Shown: piece after piece, positions 9,394 to 17,879 of the stretch | How positions within the stretch are numbered: position 1 is the first letter of the stretch | How the letters are laid out: each line of letters starts with the position of its first letter | Assembly (NCBI GenBank): GCA_019639175.1 | Contig: JAHBSK010000002.1 | Coordinates: 310,001 to 374,000, forward strand | DNA from: Acidobacteriota bacterium | GTDB taxonomy: Bacteria > Acidobacteriota > Blastocatellia > Pyrinomonadales > Pyrinomonadaceae | DNA: 64,000 bases | Direction: 5' to 3' | Program-made: the position numbers and the translations under genes | Notes under the pieces: generated by a model | Databases searched by the model: none | The model's input: only the letters and a program-made list of their open reading frames with translations | Told to the model about the DNA's origin: nothing

Positions 9394-10707
9394 ATGAGGC
9401 CACAAGAAATAATCACAATTAAGCGTGATGGCGGAGAGCTTTTGCGGGAGCAGATCGGCGCGTTCATTGACGGCGTTTGCGACGGTTCGTGGGCGGATTA
9501 CCAGATATCGGCGATGCTGATGGCGATGTTCACGCAAGGCCTGAGCGAGGTCGAACGTGATGAACTGACACGAGCGATGCTCTATTCGGGCGATGTGATG
9601 GACCTTTCGGACATCGATCTGCCAAAGGTTGATAAGCATTCAACGGGCGGTGTCGGCGACAAAACCTCGCTGGTGATAGCTCCGTTGCTTGCTGCTTGCG
9701 GTGTGGCGGTTCCGATGATCTCGGGACGCGGCCTTGGCCATACAGGCGGAACGCTCGACAAACTCGAATCCATTCCCGGATACAACGTAGATCTGACGAC
9801 GGAAGAATTTCGCCGTATTGTAAAGACGTGCGGATTTGCAATGTCAGGCCAGACGGCTGACATTGCTCCGGCGGACAAAAAGCTCTACGCCCTGCGCGAC
9901 GCTACGGCAACCGTGCCGTATATTCCGCTGATAGTGGCCTCGATAATGTCAAAAAAGCTTGCCGAAGGGCTGGACGCGCTTGTGCTGGATGTAAAGACCG
10001 GCAGCGGAGCTTTTATGCAGGGCTATGACGATTCGGTGCGGCTGGCCGAAGCTCTTGTGCGGACGGGCAACAACGCCGGCGTCAGGACACAGGCTCTTGT
10101 GACAGATATGCGGCAGCCGCTCGGCAGATACGTCGGCAATGCCGTCGAAGTGTATGAATGTGTGAAGATACTTCGCGGCGAGACGCTGCCGGGAAGCGAA
10201 GATACGCTTGAGCTTTCGGTCGAACTCACAGCCAGGCTGCTTGTTTCGGCGGGCATCGCGGCTGATATTGATAAAGCGCGTGAATTGGCGAACTCAAAAT
10301 TGCAAAACGGTGAGGCTCTGGAGAAATTCCGCGATAACTGCGCGCTTCAGGGAGCCGACGCAAGTGTGTGCGACGGCCCTGAAATGCTTTTAGCAAACGG
10401 CCTAAACGAATATCGCGTGACCTCTAAAACTGACGGTTTTGTCGCCGAAGCCGATGCCCGTTCGATAGGCGAGGCGGTCGTCATCATCGGCGGAGGCAGA
10501 ACAAAAGCCGAAGACAATGTCGATCACGCGGTCGGTTATTCCTGTGAGGCAAAGATCGGTGACGAGGTAAAGGCGGGCGATGTTCTGGGCGTGCTTTATT
10601 GCCGGAAACCGGCAGACGCCGAACGCGTTAGCGAAAAGCTGGAAAATGCGTATAAAATAAACGTTGAACCGCCAACACGATCCGAACTGGTCAAAAAGGC
10701 CATTTGA
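9394..10707 (+). CDS. Pyrimidine-nucleoside phosphorylase / thymidine phosphorylase
   Basis: A 437-residue cytoplasmic salvage enzyme cleaving thymidine or uridine with phosphate. It carries the family signature DKHSTGGVGDKTSLVIAPLLAACGVAVPMISGRGLGHTGGTLDKLE (about residues 78-125), the phosphate-binding glycine-rich loop, VLDVKTGSGAF near residue 195, and the C-terminal domain with GGGRTKAEDNVDHAVG. I chose ATG 9394 (MRPQEIITIKRDG) over upstream GTG 9358 because the family begins at that point. It overlaps or abuts the BMP lipoprotein gene, which implies coupled nucleoside uptake and degradation. Confidence 0.93.
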   Translation: MRPQEIITIKRDGGELLREQIGAFIDGVCDGSWADYQISAMLMAMFTQGLSEVERDELTRAMLYSGDVMDLSDIDLPKVDKHSTGGVGDKTSLVIAPLLAACGVAVPMISGRGLGHTGGTLDKLESIPGYNVDLTTEEFRRIVKTCGFAMSGQTADIAPADKKLYALRDATATVPYIPLIVASIMSKKLAEGLDALVLDVKTGSGAFMQGYDDSVRLAEALVRTGNNAGVRTQALVTDMRQPLGRYVGNAVEVYECVKILRGETLPGSEDTLELSVELTARLLVSAGIAADIDKARELANSKLQNGEALEKFRDNCALQGADASVCDGPEMLLANGLNEYRVTSKTDGFVAEADARSIGEAVVIIGGGRTKAEDNVDHAVGYSCEAKIGDEVKAGDVLGVLYCRKPADAERVSEKLENAYKINVEPPTRSELVKKAI

Positions 10708-10712
10708 ACACG

Positions 10713-11765
10713 ATGAGAATCCGAACCTTTTCATTTATTTTACTCGTAAGCATTGCCTTGCTGTCGGCTTCGTGCGGCTCTAATGTTACGGAACGCACAG
10801 ACTGCACGACGAATGTCGGGATAGTTTTTGACATCGGCGGCAAGAACGACCGTTCGTTCAACGCGGCGGCGTGGGAAGGCGTTCAGCGTGCCGAAAAGGA
10901 ACTGAACATCTGTCTGCACGACATCGAACCCGGCAATCCGACCTCGATCGAACCGGCGATGCGGGCATTTGCCGAAAGGAATTTTGACCTTGTTATAGGC
11001 GTCGGTTTTGCCCAGGGGCCGATCATGCAAAAGGTCGCGATGGACTATCCGAATGTGAATTTTGCCATCGTTGACGGCGTGATCTTTGAGGCGGACGGTG
11101 AGACGCCGAAGGCGAATGTGGCTTCGCTCGTGTTTCGCGAACATGAAGGCTCGTATCTGGTCGGGCTGATCGCAGCGTCAAAATCACGCACCGGCGTGCT
11201 GGGTTTTCTCGGCGGAATGGACATACCGCTGATACATAAATTCAACAAGGGTTTTGAGGAAGGGGCTAAATCCGTCAACCCCGATATTCGCATCATCACA
11301 AATTATGTCGGTGTGACCGACCACGCGTGGAACAATCCCGGAAAGGGAAAGGAACTCGCCCTGAACCAGATAGCGAACGGTGCGGATGTGATATTCACGG
11401 CGGCGGGAAATTCGGGCCTCGGTGCGTTTGATGCCGCCGAGCAATACGGAAAAAATGCCGAAGGCGAGGCGAACCGCTTTGTGATCGGCGTCGATTCGAA
11501 CCAGAACATGGTCAAGCCCGGTTACGTTCTGACCTCAATGGTCAAACGCGTGGACAATGCCGTGTTCGACGTTATCGAAGAGGTCAGGGCAGGCCGTTTC
11601 AAGGGCGGATTTCACGTGTTCGGACTGGACAAGGACGGCGTGGCGTTTGCCATGGACGAACACAACCGCCCGCTCATCCCCGAAGATGTCCTGAAACGGG
11701 CCGAAGCCGCCCGCGAAAAAATAATCTCCGGCGAGATAACGGTAACGGACGCCATGGCGAATTAA
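10713..11765 (+). CDS. BMP/PnrA-family nucleoside-binding lipoprotein
   Basis: A roughly 350-residue substrate-binding protein of a nucleoside ABC importer. A signal peptide with lipobox LSASC puts the lipidated Cys near residue 21. The mature protein has the BMP start VGIVFDIGGKNDRSFNAAAWEGVQRA and later IFTAAGNSGLGAFDAAEQYG, which line the ligand cleft in PnrA-like proteins. ATG 10713 is preferred over TTG 10704. It lies between the nucleoside phosphorylase and the ABC ATPase, as expected for a nucleoside uptake operon. Confidence 0.92.
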   Translation: MRIRTFSFILLVSIALLSASCGSNVTERTDCTTNVGIVFDIGGKNDRSFNAAAWEGVQRAEKELNICLHDIEPGNPTSIEPAMRAFAERNFDLVIGVGFAQGPIMQKVAMDYPNVNFAIVDGVIFEADGETPKANVASLVFREHEGSYLVGLIAASKSRTGVLGFLGGMDIPLIHKFNKGFEEGAKSVNPDIRIITNYVGVTDHAWNNPGKGKELALNQIANGADVIFTAAGNSGLGAFDAAEQYGKNAEGEANRFVIGVDSNQNMVKPGYVLTSMVKRVDNAVFDVIEEVRAGRFKGGFHVFGLDKDGVAFAMDEHNRPLIPEDVLKRAEAAREKIISGEITVTDAMAN

Positions 11766-11783
11766 GGATCAGAGAAACTTCTT

Positions 11784-13274
11784 ATGCTTGAGATCAGGAA
11801 TGTAAAAAAGGCTTTCGGTGATACGGTTGCGAATGATGACGTGTCGCTGAGGGTAAAGGCCGGGACGATACACGCCATTGTTGGTGAGAACGGTGCCGGA
11901 AAATCGACGATAATGAAGGTCGTTTACGGTTTTTACCGACCTGATGAGGGCGAGATCCTGTTTGACGGCAATCCGGTGACGATCCGCAATCCGCACGACG
12001 CTATCGCGCTCGGCATAGGCATGGTGCATCAGCATTTTATGCTGGTCGATACGATGACCGTTGCCGAGAATATAATCCTCGGGGCTGAGACAGGTTCGGC
12101 CGCGGCGCTCGATCTAGACAAGGCTCGGACAGGGATAAAAAAGCTGTCTGAGGAACTGAAGCTGAACGTAGATCCTGACGCTTTGATCGAAGACCTTTCC
12201 GTCGGGGCACAGCAGCGTGTTGAGCTTTTGAAAGCTCTTTATCGTGATGCCAAGCTTTTGATCCTGGACGAACCGACCGCAGTTCTGACACCGCAGGAAG
12301 TGAACGAATTTTTTGCAATTCTGCGGCGGATGAAGAATCAGGGCAAGACCATCATCATAATAACGCACAAACTGGAAGAGGTTTTGGCTATTTCGGACGA
12401 AGTGACCGTTTTGCGTGACGGGCGTTCGGTCGGCAATGTCCGAACGTCGGAAACATCGGCGGCCGATCTTGCCCGGATGATCGTCGGTCGTGACGTTCTG
12501 CTGCGGGTGGAAAAACCCGATGCCGATCCGAAAGATGTCGTTCTTTCGGTCAAAAATGTGAGCATTTCAGGCAAACACGGCCCGGCGGTCAAAGGCGTCA
12601 GCGTTGACGTCCGCGCGGGCGAGATCGTCGGCATCGCGGGCATAGAAGGCAACGGCCAGACGGAATTTATCGAGTCTCTCGCCGGACTTCTTCCTGTCAC
12701 TTCCGGCAGCGTGATGCTGAACGGACGCGATATTACAAACGCCAATGCGCGGTTGAGAAAGGAACTTGGCGTTGCCCACATTCCCGAAGACCGCCACCGC
12801 CGGGGATTATTGCTTGAGTCTGACCTTGGCGAAAATTCCATTCTGGGTGTTCATTACCGCGAGCCGATAGCGTCGGGCGGTTTTATCTCGTCGGCAGCCG
12901 TGAGCCGTCGTGTGGGTGAGATAATCCGCAATTTTGACGTTCGCCCGCCCAACCCGGACCAGCTTGCTCATGCTCTGTCAGGCGGCAATCAGCAAAAGCT
13001 GATAATCGGGCGCGAGTTTGAACTTAACCCAAAGCTTCTGCTTGTCTCACAGCCGACCCGCGGCGTTGATATCGGTGCCATCGAATTCATTCACCGAAAG
13101 CTGATCGAACTTCGCGATTCCGGTTCGGCGATTTTGCTGGTCTCGGCGGAACTTGAGGAAGTCACCGCATTGGCTGACCGTCTGCTTGTGATAAGAGAAG
13201 GCAAATTTGTCGGCGAGGTCGATCCGAAAACGACCTCGACAGAAGCAATCGGGCTTTTGATGACGGGAGGTTAA
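11784..13274 (+). CDS. Double-domain ABC transporter ATPase of a BMP-type nucleoside importer
   Basis: A 496-residue protein with two ABC modules. The first has Walker [10 protein letters not shown] (about residue 36), signature [15 protein letters not shown] and Walker [12 protein letters not shown]. The second has the relaxed Walker [11 protein letters not shown], signature [12 protein letters not shown] and [18 protein letters not shown], as in RbsA- and NupA-like ATPases. It should power two membrane permeases, but no complete permease gene follows; only the first 21 codons of a candidate remain at 13276. Confidence 0.94.
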   Translation: MLEIRNVKKAFGDTVANDDVSLRVKAGTIHAIVGENGAGKSTIMKVVYGFYRPDEGEILFDGNPVTIRNPHDAIALGIGMVHQHFMLVDTMTVAENIILGAETGSAAALDLDKARTGIKKLSEELKLNVDPDALIEDLSVGAQQRVELLKALYRDAKLLILDEPTAVLTPQEVNEFFAILRRMKNQGKTIIIITHKLEEVLAISDEVTVLRDGRSVGNVRTSETSAADLARMIVGRDVLLRVEKPDADPKDVVLSVKNVSISGKHGPAVKGVSVDVRAGEIVGIAGIEGNGQTEFIESLAGLLPVTSGSVMLNGRDITNANARLRKELGVAHIPEDRHRRGLLLESDLGENSILGVHYREPIASGGFISSAAVSRRVGEIIRNFDVRPPNPDQLAHALSGGNQQKLIIGREFELNPKLLLVSQPTRGVDIGAIEFIHRKLIELRDSGSAILLVSAELEEVTALADRLLVIREGKFVGEVDPKTTSTEAIGLLMTGG

Positions 13275-13275
13275 T

Positions 13276-13341
13276 ATGAATGTTGGCCAGAGCATTTCAA
13301 GGACCGTCAGATTCAAAAAAAGGCAACACAGTTCGTTGTAA
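13276..13341 (+). pseudogene. Truncated start of a probable ABC permease gene
   Basis: ATG 13276 begins one base after the ATPase stop, where the first permease gene of a BMP-type operon is expected. The frame reads MNVGQSISRTVRFKKRQHSSL and stops at 13341. The ...SRTVRFK start resembles permease N-termini, but all membrane segments are missing and the ars promoter follows 30 bp later. This looks like a deletion or replacement scar. Assignment to the permease family is inference from position. Confidence 0.45.
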
Positions 13342-13370
13342 GAGATGTCGCAGAAACAGCAAACTACTCT

Positions 13371-13409
13371 TTGACATCTTTTTTTGGTATATCGTAATAT
13401 TACGATATA
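13371..13409 (+). promoter_or_regulatory. ars promoter with overlapping ArsR operator
   Basis: TTGACA at 13371-13376 and a TAATAT -10 at 13395-13400 (18-bp spacer). A perfect 22-bp palindrome (arms 13388-13398 and 13399-13409, left arm TATATCGTAAT) covers the -10, so the ArsR dimer would block transcription until it binds arsenite. Confidence 0.8.
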
Positions 13410-13413
13410 CGGT

Positions 13414-13740
13414 ATGGGCGCAACGAAAACAGATCAGTTCACTCCGCGGCAAAACCGCATTGCCAAACTTGCCAAGGCGGTGGGACATCCTGCCCGCGTC
13501 GCTATTATTGAACATTTATTGAAGGTCGATCAGTGCATTTGCGGCGATATTGTCAGCGAATTGCCGCTTGCACAGCCGACCGTTTCGCAGCACCTTAAAG
13601 AACTCAAAAATGCCGGACTGATAAAAGGTGAGGTTGAAGGCAATTCGATCTGTTACTGTCTTGACCATGAGGCGTTCAAGGCCTTAGACGAGTATTTTTC
13701 GGAGGTGGTATCAGCCAAAACATCGGCTGAGTGCTGCTAA
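13414..13740 (+). CDS. arsR: ArsR-family metalloregulatory repressor
   Basis: A 108-residue winged-helix repressor, probably responding to arsenite. It shows LAKAVGHPARVAIIEHLLKVDQCICGDIVSELPLAQPTVSQHLKELKNAGLIKGEVEG. The Cys pair CIC at the start of the helix before the recognition helix and the C-terminal CC are candidate As(III) ligands. ATG 13414 is chosen because it follows the operator; the upstream in-frame GTG at 13384 would lie inside the promoter. First gene of the ars operon and very likely autoregulated. Confidence 0.92.
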   Translation: MGATKTDQFTPRQNRIAKLAKAVGHPARVAIIEHLLKVDQCICGDIVSELPLAQPTVSQHLKELKNAGLIKGEVEGNSICYCLDHEAFKALDEYFSEVVSAKTSAECC

Positions 13741-13758
13741 AAATTTTTAACTTATATC

Positions 13759-13774
13759 ATCGCAATATTGCGAT
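13759..13774 (+). promoter_or_regulatory. Second ArsR-type operator
   Basis: A perfect 16-bp palindrome ATCGCAATATTGCGAT between arsR and the DUF6428 gene. It shares the ATCGYAAT half-site with the operator upstream of arsR, so it probably forms a second ArsR-controlled promoter. Confidence 0.7.
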
Positions 13775-13801
13775 AGAATTGCTAAGGAGTAAGGGAATAT
13801 T

Positions 13802-14275
13802 ATGAAATTGTCAGAAATTAAAACGATCCTGCCGACAATGGCGCAGGTCAGGTTTCAGTTGGAAGACGGGAGTCTTGTTCCCGAACATTTTCACGTTACC
13901 GAAATCGGGAAAGTGACCAAGGATTTCATTGACTGCGGCGGAACCGTCCGCAGGGAAGAGCGGATAAATTTTCAGCTTTGGTACGCAAATGACGGCGACC
14001 ATCGATTGCTGCCGGAAAAGCTGCTCAAGATCATCGACAAGTCCGAAAGGACTCTCGGGCTGCAAGATGGCGAGGTCGAGATCGAGTATCAGAGCGATAC
14101 GATAGGCCTGTATGCAGTAGAGTTTTCCGACGGCGCATTTGTTTTGAAAAGCAAAAATACAACATGCCTGGCAAAGGAAGATTGCGGCGTTACGGACAAT
14201 ACAACAAGCAGACGCATTTCAGAGATACGCGTTCTGCAGACGGCGTGCTGCGGACCCGGAGCGGGAAGCTGTTGA
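13802..14275 (+). CDS. DUF6428 family protein, arsenic-operon associated
   Basis: A 157-residue protein with KLSEIKTILPTMAQVRFQLEDGSLVPEHFHVTEIGKVTKDFIDCGG, the pattern of the DUF6428 family that commonly sits between arsR and arsC. The C-terminus is cysteine-rich (TACCGPGAGSC), which suggests metalloid or thiol chemistry, but no function is established. A good Shine-Dalgarno (AAGGAG) precedes ATG 13802, and the second ArsR operator lies 28 bp upstream of the start. Confidence 0.82.
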   Translation: MKLSEIKTILPTMAQVRFQLEDGSLVPEHFHVTEIGKVTKDFIDCGGTVRREERINFQLWYANDGDHRLLPEKLLKIIDKSERTLGLQDGEVEIEYQSDTIGLYAVEFSDGAFVLKSKNTTCLAKEDCGVTDNTTSRRISEIRVLQTACCGPGAGSC

Positions 14276-14276
14276 T

Positions 14277-14447
14277 ATGTGGGAAAGCCTGAAAACATAT
14301 CGCAAACCTGTCGTGATAACAACATCAGTGGTATTGCTCCAACTGGCGTTCGGTGTCGATTACAAATTTTTCATAATCAACATTATTTGGCTGCTGTTTG
14401 ATGACTATGGCAAAAAAGAAAATACTGATACTCTGCACGGGAAATAG
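14277..14447 (+). CDS. Small single-helix membrane ORF overlapping arsC
   Basis: A 56-residue frame starting at ATG 14277, one base after the DUF6428 stop. It has one strongly hydrophobic stretch (roughly residues 13-43, including VVITTSVVLLQLAFGV and FFIINIIWLLF), and its last 16 codons overlap the arsC start in another frame. It sits where an arsenite pump gene is often found, so it could be a pump remnant or a genuine small membrane protein. I do not recognise a family. Confidence 0.45.
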   Translation: MWESLKTYRKPVVITTSVVLLQLAFGVDYKFFIINIIWLLFDDYGKKENTDTLHGK

Positions 14448-14835
14448 CTGCCGAAGTCAGATGGCCGAGGGCTATTTGCGGCAATTTGCCGGGGAAAGGG
14501 CGGAAATATACAGCGCCGGAGTGGAGGTTCACGGAGTGAACCCGAGGGCGGTTGCCGTTATGAAAGAGGACGGCATAGATATTTCCGGACACACATCAGA
14601 TCACATAGACAAGTACAACGAAATTGATCTCGACATTGTGATAACCGTTTGTGACAAAGCCAAAGAAAGCTGCCCATATTTTCCGACCAAGGCACTAAAA
14701 TTTCACCGGAATTTTCCCGATCCTGCCAAAGTCACTGGAAGCGAGGCTCATATTGACGAACAGTTCCGCAAAATCAGAGACCTTATAAAAGATCATTTCC
14801 GGCAATTTGCAGAGGAACATATTCCAAGGCCATGA
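14401..14835 (+). CDS. arsC: Arsenate reductase, thioredoxin-coupled LMW-phosphatase type
   Basis: About 144 residues. The P-loop CTGNSCRS near residue 14 is the CX5R active site, with the second Cys in the ITVCDKAKESCPYFP segment (around residues 80-90) giving the cysteine relay used with thioredoxin. The DP motif FPDPAK, which supplies the acid, follows. It reduces arsenate to arsenite in the cytoplasm. Possible starts are TTG 14398, ATG 14401 and ATG 14407. The operon ends here with no ArsB, ACR3 or ArsA gene nearby. Confidence 0.93.
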   Translation: MTMAKKKILILCTGNSCRSQMAEGYLRQFAGERAEIYSAGVEVHGVNPRAVAVMKEDGIDISGHTSDHIDKYNEIDLDIVITVCDKAKESCPYFPTKALKFHRNFPDPAKVTGSEAHIDEQFRKIRDLIKDHFRQFAEEHIPRP

Positions 14836-14862
14836 TCCGCCGCAAAGTGCCGATCATTTTTT
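14832..14862 (+). terminator. Probable ars operon terminator
   Basis: Stem ATGATC (14832-14837) and GATCAT (14852-14857), then a run of T residues to 14862. It overlaps the arsC stop and the 3' end of the convergent aminotransferase gene. Confidence 0.5.
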
Positions 14863-16047
14863 CCCAAAGACGCGGTGCATGCGGTCAACGGCTCCGCGAA
14901 GCGTTTCCATCGAGGCGGCGTAGGAAAGCCGCAGAAAGCCTTCGGCACCAAAAGCGGCCCCGTCCGTTACGACGACGTATGCCTCATTCAAAAGGTGTTC
15001 GGCAACATCAGCCGAGGTTTTGAATCTGTCTCCTAAAAGTCCCCTGACATCGACGAAAGCATAGAAAGCTCCTTCTGGCATCGCGCATTTAAAGCCATCG
15101 ACCGTGTTGAGCGCCGGAATGAACCACGCACGCCTTTCGGCATATTCCTCCAGCATCGACGCGACCGCATTCAATGTTTTTTCGGTGTCGCGAAGTGCTT
15201 TGGCACAGGCATATTGGACAAAAGATGTCGGATGCGTTGCCGAATGGCTTTGGAGTTTGACCATCGCTTTCGTCCATTTTTCGCTGGCAATTGTGTAACC
15301 GATGCGCCAGCCGGTCATCGCAAATGTCTTGGAAAAACTGCCGGCAATACAGACGAGATCACGCAGTTCTTTTGGTAAAACGGCAAGCGAATACGGTTCG
15401 GTCGGTTTATATGTAAAGAACAGATAGCATTCGTCCGTCAGGACGTAAACACCGCGTTCGGCGCACACCTCCACAATTTTTACCATTTCGTCAGGCGGAA
15501 TGACACGGCCTGTCGGATTATTCGGTGAGTTGATAATGAGCAGCTTTGTCCGGTCGGTTATCGACCGTTTGACCTGATCTGCATTTAGGACAAATCCGGT
15601 TTCCATCGTGTCTATAAAGACATTGTTGGCAACGCAGAACGTTGAGATCTCAGGAAAAGTGACCCAATACGGTTTGGGAATGAGAACATCATCGCCGGGA
15701 TTGAGCAGAGTGCAGGCAGCATTGAACAACGCCTGTTTGCCGCCGCAGGCCGCCGCGACCTGACCGGGATCGATCTCAGCCCCAAAGCACATCGCATAAA
15801 ATTCTGCTACAGATTGGCGAAGATCAGGCATTCCGCTGCTGGCGGTGTATTTTGTGATGCCTTTGGAAATGCCTTCGACCGCGTATTCCTTAATGAATTT
15901 CGGCGTGTCAAAATCGGGTTCACCTACGGTCAGGTCGGTTACGCTGTGGCCCTGTGCACGCAGTTCGGCGGCTTTTTGAGCGGCCTTCATCGTGGACGAG
16001 GCATGCATTCGGGCAACATTCAATGATTCGGTAAAGTGATCAGCCAT
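14854..16047 (-). CDS. Class I/II pyridoxal-phosphate aminotransferase (aspartate aminotransferase-like)
   Basis: A 397-residue enzyme of aminotransferase fold type I. The PLP-lysine motif is SFSKTFAMTGWRIGY (around residue 240), with the upstream INSPNNPTGRV, TDECY and the N-terminal DLTVGEPDFDTPKFI of the AspC/AspAT-Ib branch. It probably uses aspartate or another amino acid with 2-oxoglutarate; the exact substrate is not readable from sequence. Convergent with arsC. coaD lies 27 bp upstream on the same strand, so the two may be cotranscribed. Confidence 0.92.
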   Translation of the reverse strand: MADHFTESLNVARMHASSTMKAAQKAAELRAQGHSVTDLTVGEPDFDTPKFIKEYAVEGISKGITKYTASSGMPDLRQSVAEFYAMCFGAEIDPGQVAAACGGKQALFNAACTLLNPGDDVLIPKPYWVTFPEISTFCVANNVFIDTMETGFVLNADQVKRSITDRTKLLIINSPNNPTGRVIPPDEMVKIVEVCAERGVYVLTDECYLFFTYKPTEPYSLAVLPKELRDLVCIAGSFSKTFAMTGWRIGYTIASEKWTKAMVKLQSHSATHPTSFVQYACAKALRDTEKTLNAVASMLEEYAERRAWFIPALNTVDGFKCAMPEGAFYAFVDVRGLLGDRFKTSADVAEHLLNEAYVVVTDGAAFGAEGFLRLSYAASMETLRGAVDRMHRVFGKK

Positions 16048-16074
16048 TTTGTTCTTAATTATTCGATCTGTGTG

Positions 16075-16569
16075 TTATCGGGCAGCGAGTTTTGCACGCA
16101 TTTTTTCTTCGACACTCGGGGGAATAAGCCCTTCGACGCGGCCGCCAAGCTCGAAGACCTGCTTCATCAGCGTTGATGAAACGTATGAAAATTCCTCGTC
16201 AGCCATAAGGAACACCGTCTCGACGGTCGGTTCCAGTTTGCGGTTCATCAGCGCCATGCGGAGTTCGTATTCATAATCGCTGACGGCGCGAATGCCGCGA
16301 ACGATGGCCGTTGCGTTCCGCTCCTTTGCAAAATGAGCCGTCAGCCCGGAAAAAGAATCAACGGTCAATTTACAACCGTTACCGCCAAGTTCCGGCAGTA
16401 TTTCTTCTATCATCTGACAGCGCTCCTCGACAGAAAACATCGGGTTTTTGTCAGGATTATTCAACACCGCGATAATTATTTCATCAAAAAGAGGAAGGCT
16501 TCGCCTGACGATATCGAGATGGCCGTTCGTCAAAGGATCAAATGAACCGGGGAAAATGGCTCGACGCAT
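16075..16569 (-). CDS. coaD: Phosphopantetheine adenylyltransferase
   Basis: A 164-residue enzyme of coenzyme A synthesis that adenylates phosphopantetheine. It carries the nucleotidyltransferase signature IFPGSFDPLTNGHLDIVRRS at the N-terminus, FSVEERCQMIEE, AIVRGIRAVSDYEYELRMALMNR and FLMADEEFSYVSSTLMKQV. I chose the ATG at 16569 because AAGGTG is placed well upstream of it and family proteins start there; a longer frame upstream is out of family. Confidence 0.96.
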   Translation of the reverse strand: MRRAIFPGSFDPLTNGHLDIVRRSLPLFDEIIIAVLNNPDKNPMFSVEERCQMIEEILPELGGNGCKLTVDSFSGLTAHFAKERNATAIVRGIRAVSDYEYELRMALMNRKLEPTVETVFLMADEEFSYVSSTLMKQVFELGGRVEGLIPPSVEEKMRAKLAAR

Positions 16570-16683
16570 AATCACCTTGCATTGTAAGGCTTTGGCGGGC
16601 ATTTGTGAAATGAGTATTTAGAAACAATACGGACGCAGGAAATGTCTGCAAAGCATATCAACGGATCTCTAATAGAGTAATTG

Positions 16684-16836
16684 CCGGCGATGAGGCGCCG
16701 GATGGTGGTCACAAAGTAATTACAGCAGTGATAATATTTTCTATATGAGGGTCTGAAAGATAGCTTTTTTTCGTCAAAGTGCTAAGATTTTTGTTTACAG
16801 AAAGCAAACGGCCCGAAAAGAAAAGATGAACGGGCC
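16684..16836 (+). other. Two hairpins in the leader of the HAD gene
   Basis: A 6-bp stem CCGGCG/CGCCGG (16684-16689, 16696-16701), flanked by AGTAATT words, and a second stem GGCCCG/CGGGCC (16810-16815, 16831-16836) just before the ATG at 16851. They may be leader structures. I recognise no riboswitch class, and nothing else is visible in 16570-16850. Confidence 0.3.
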
Positions 16837-16850
16837 ATCTATCACCCAAT

Positions 16851-17525
16851 ATGGCAAATAATGGAAAGGCTGCGGCCTTTTACGATCTGGAAGGAACGCT
16901 TGTCAGCACAAACCTGGTGCATACGCTGGGGTTCTATTCGACTCGGCAGCAGGGTTTGTGGCAAACAGCGAAAAAAAGTGTGGGAACGCTGACAAAATTG
17001 CCTTTTTTCGGCGTTACCGACCTGTATTCGCGAAATGTTTTTAACGAGGTTTTTTTCCGAAGCTACGCCGGATGGTCGCACGACCGTCTGCGATATTTTT
17101 CAGAGGAACTTTTTGAGGAGGTCCTGAAACCGGCCATCTATCCCGGAACGCCTGAACTGATCGCACAAGGCAAAAAAATAGGTCACTTGCAGGTTGTTTT
17201 GACCGGAGCTTTGGATTTTACGATCGACCGTCTGATGAACCATCTGGGAATAGACGATTACGTGGCGAATCGTCTGGAATTTGTGAACGGTTACGCGACG
17301 GGTCGCGTGCTGCCGCCCGTGATGGCTTCGGCGACAAAGGCAAAATGGATACGCGAATACGCCGAGAAAAATGAAATAAACCTTAGCGGCTCTTATGCAT
17401 ATTCAGACAGCATATCCGATCTGCCGATGCTTTCTATCGTTGGGCATCCGGTGGCGGTAAATCCCGATTTCAGGCTAAAGCAGACGGCTTTGCAGCACGA
17501 TTGGGCAATACTTGATCTTAAATAG
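16851..17525 (+). CDS. HAD-superfamily subfamily IB hydrolase
   Basis: A 224-residue SerB-like phosphatase. Motif I is YDLEGTL near residue 11, with DxE instead of the usual DxDGT, which keeps the nucleophile Asp but changes the general-acid position to Glu. Motif II VVLTGALDF lies around 119-127, a lysine in KAKWIREYAEKN comes around 165, and motif III/IV YSDSISDLPMLS around 183-194. The substrate is unknown; HAD-IB enzymes act on phosphoserine-like or lipid phosphates. It is followed 9 bp later by the DUF5678 gene. Confidence 0.8.
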   Translation: MANNGKAAAFYDLEGTLVSTNLVHTLGFYSTRQQGLWQTAKKSVGTLTKLPFFGVTDLYSRNVFNEVFFRSYAGWSHDRLRYFSEELFEEVLKPAIYPGTPELIAQGKKIGHLQVVLTGALDFTIDRLMNHLGIDDYVANRLEFVNGYATGRVLPPVMASATKAKWIREYAEKNEINLSGSYAYSDSISDLPMLSIVGHPVAVNPDFRLKQTALQHDWAILDLK

Positions 17526-17534
17526 GAGGCAATT

Positions 17535-17879
17535 ATGCAGACTGATCTGGAACAAATGACAAACATGATCCGGTCTTTGCCTGTAGAGGATTTGGATAAA
17601 CTTGGCAAATTGATCGAAGAAGAGCGGCGAGCGAAAAGCCGGTATGAAAATGGAGATTCATACGTTCAGGAAAAGATCGAGAAATACAAAAAAGCTCGAA
17701 AATGGATAAATGAACACACTCAGGAATATATGGGTGAGTGGGTTTGTCTGGAAGACGATCAGCTCATAGCCCACGGCAAAGACGGATTGGAGGTTCATCG
17801 TAAAGCAAAGGAAGCAGGGATCAAAGCTCCTTTTTTGCATCACGTCATTGATGAAAGCTTGCCATTCGGAGGCTGGTAG
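17535..17879 (+). CDS. DUF5678 domain protein
   Basis: A 114-residue soluble protein. The C-terminal half (WINEHTQEYMGEWVCLEDDQLIAHGKDGLEVHRKAKEAGIKAPFLHHV) matches DUF5678, a small domain of unknown role. The N-terminal half is helical and charged. A strong Shine-Dalgarno AGGAGG precedes ATG 17535. The preceding HAD gene is very close, suggesting cotranscription. Confidence 0.8.
   Translation: MQTDLEQMTNMIRSLPVEDLDKLGKLIEEERRAKSRYENGDSYVQEKIEKYKKARKWINEHTQEYMGEWVCLEDDQLIAHGKDGLEVHRKAKEAGIKAPFLHHVIDESLPFGGW

Noticed and set aside
13280..13522. 80-codon frame after the ABC ATPase
   Set aside because: It overlaps the arsR promoter and the arsR gene in another frame and has no domain; the arsR frame is clearly coding.
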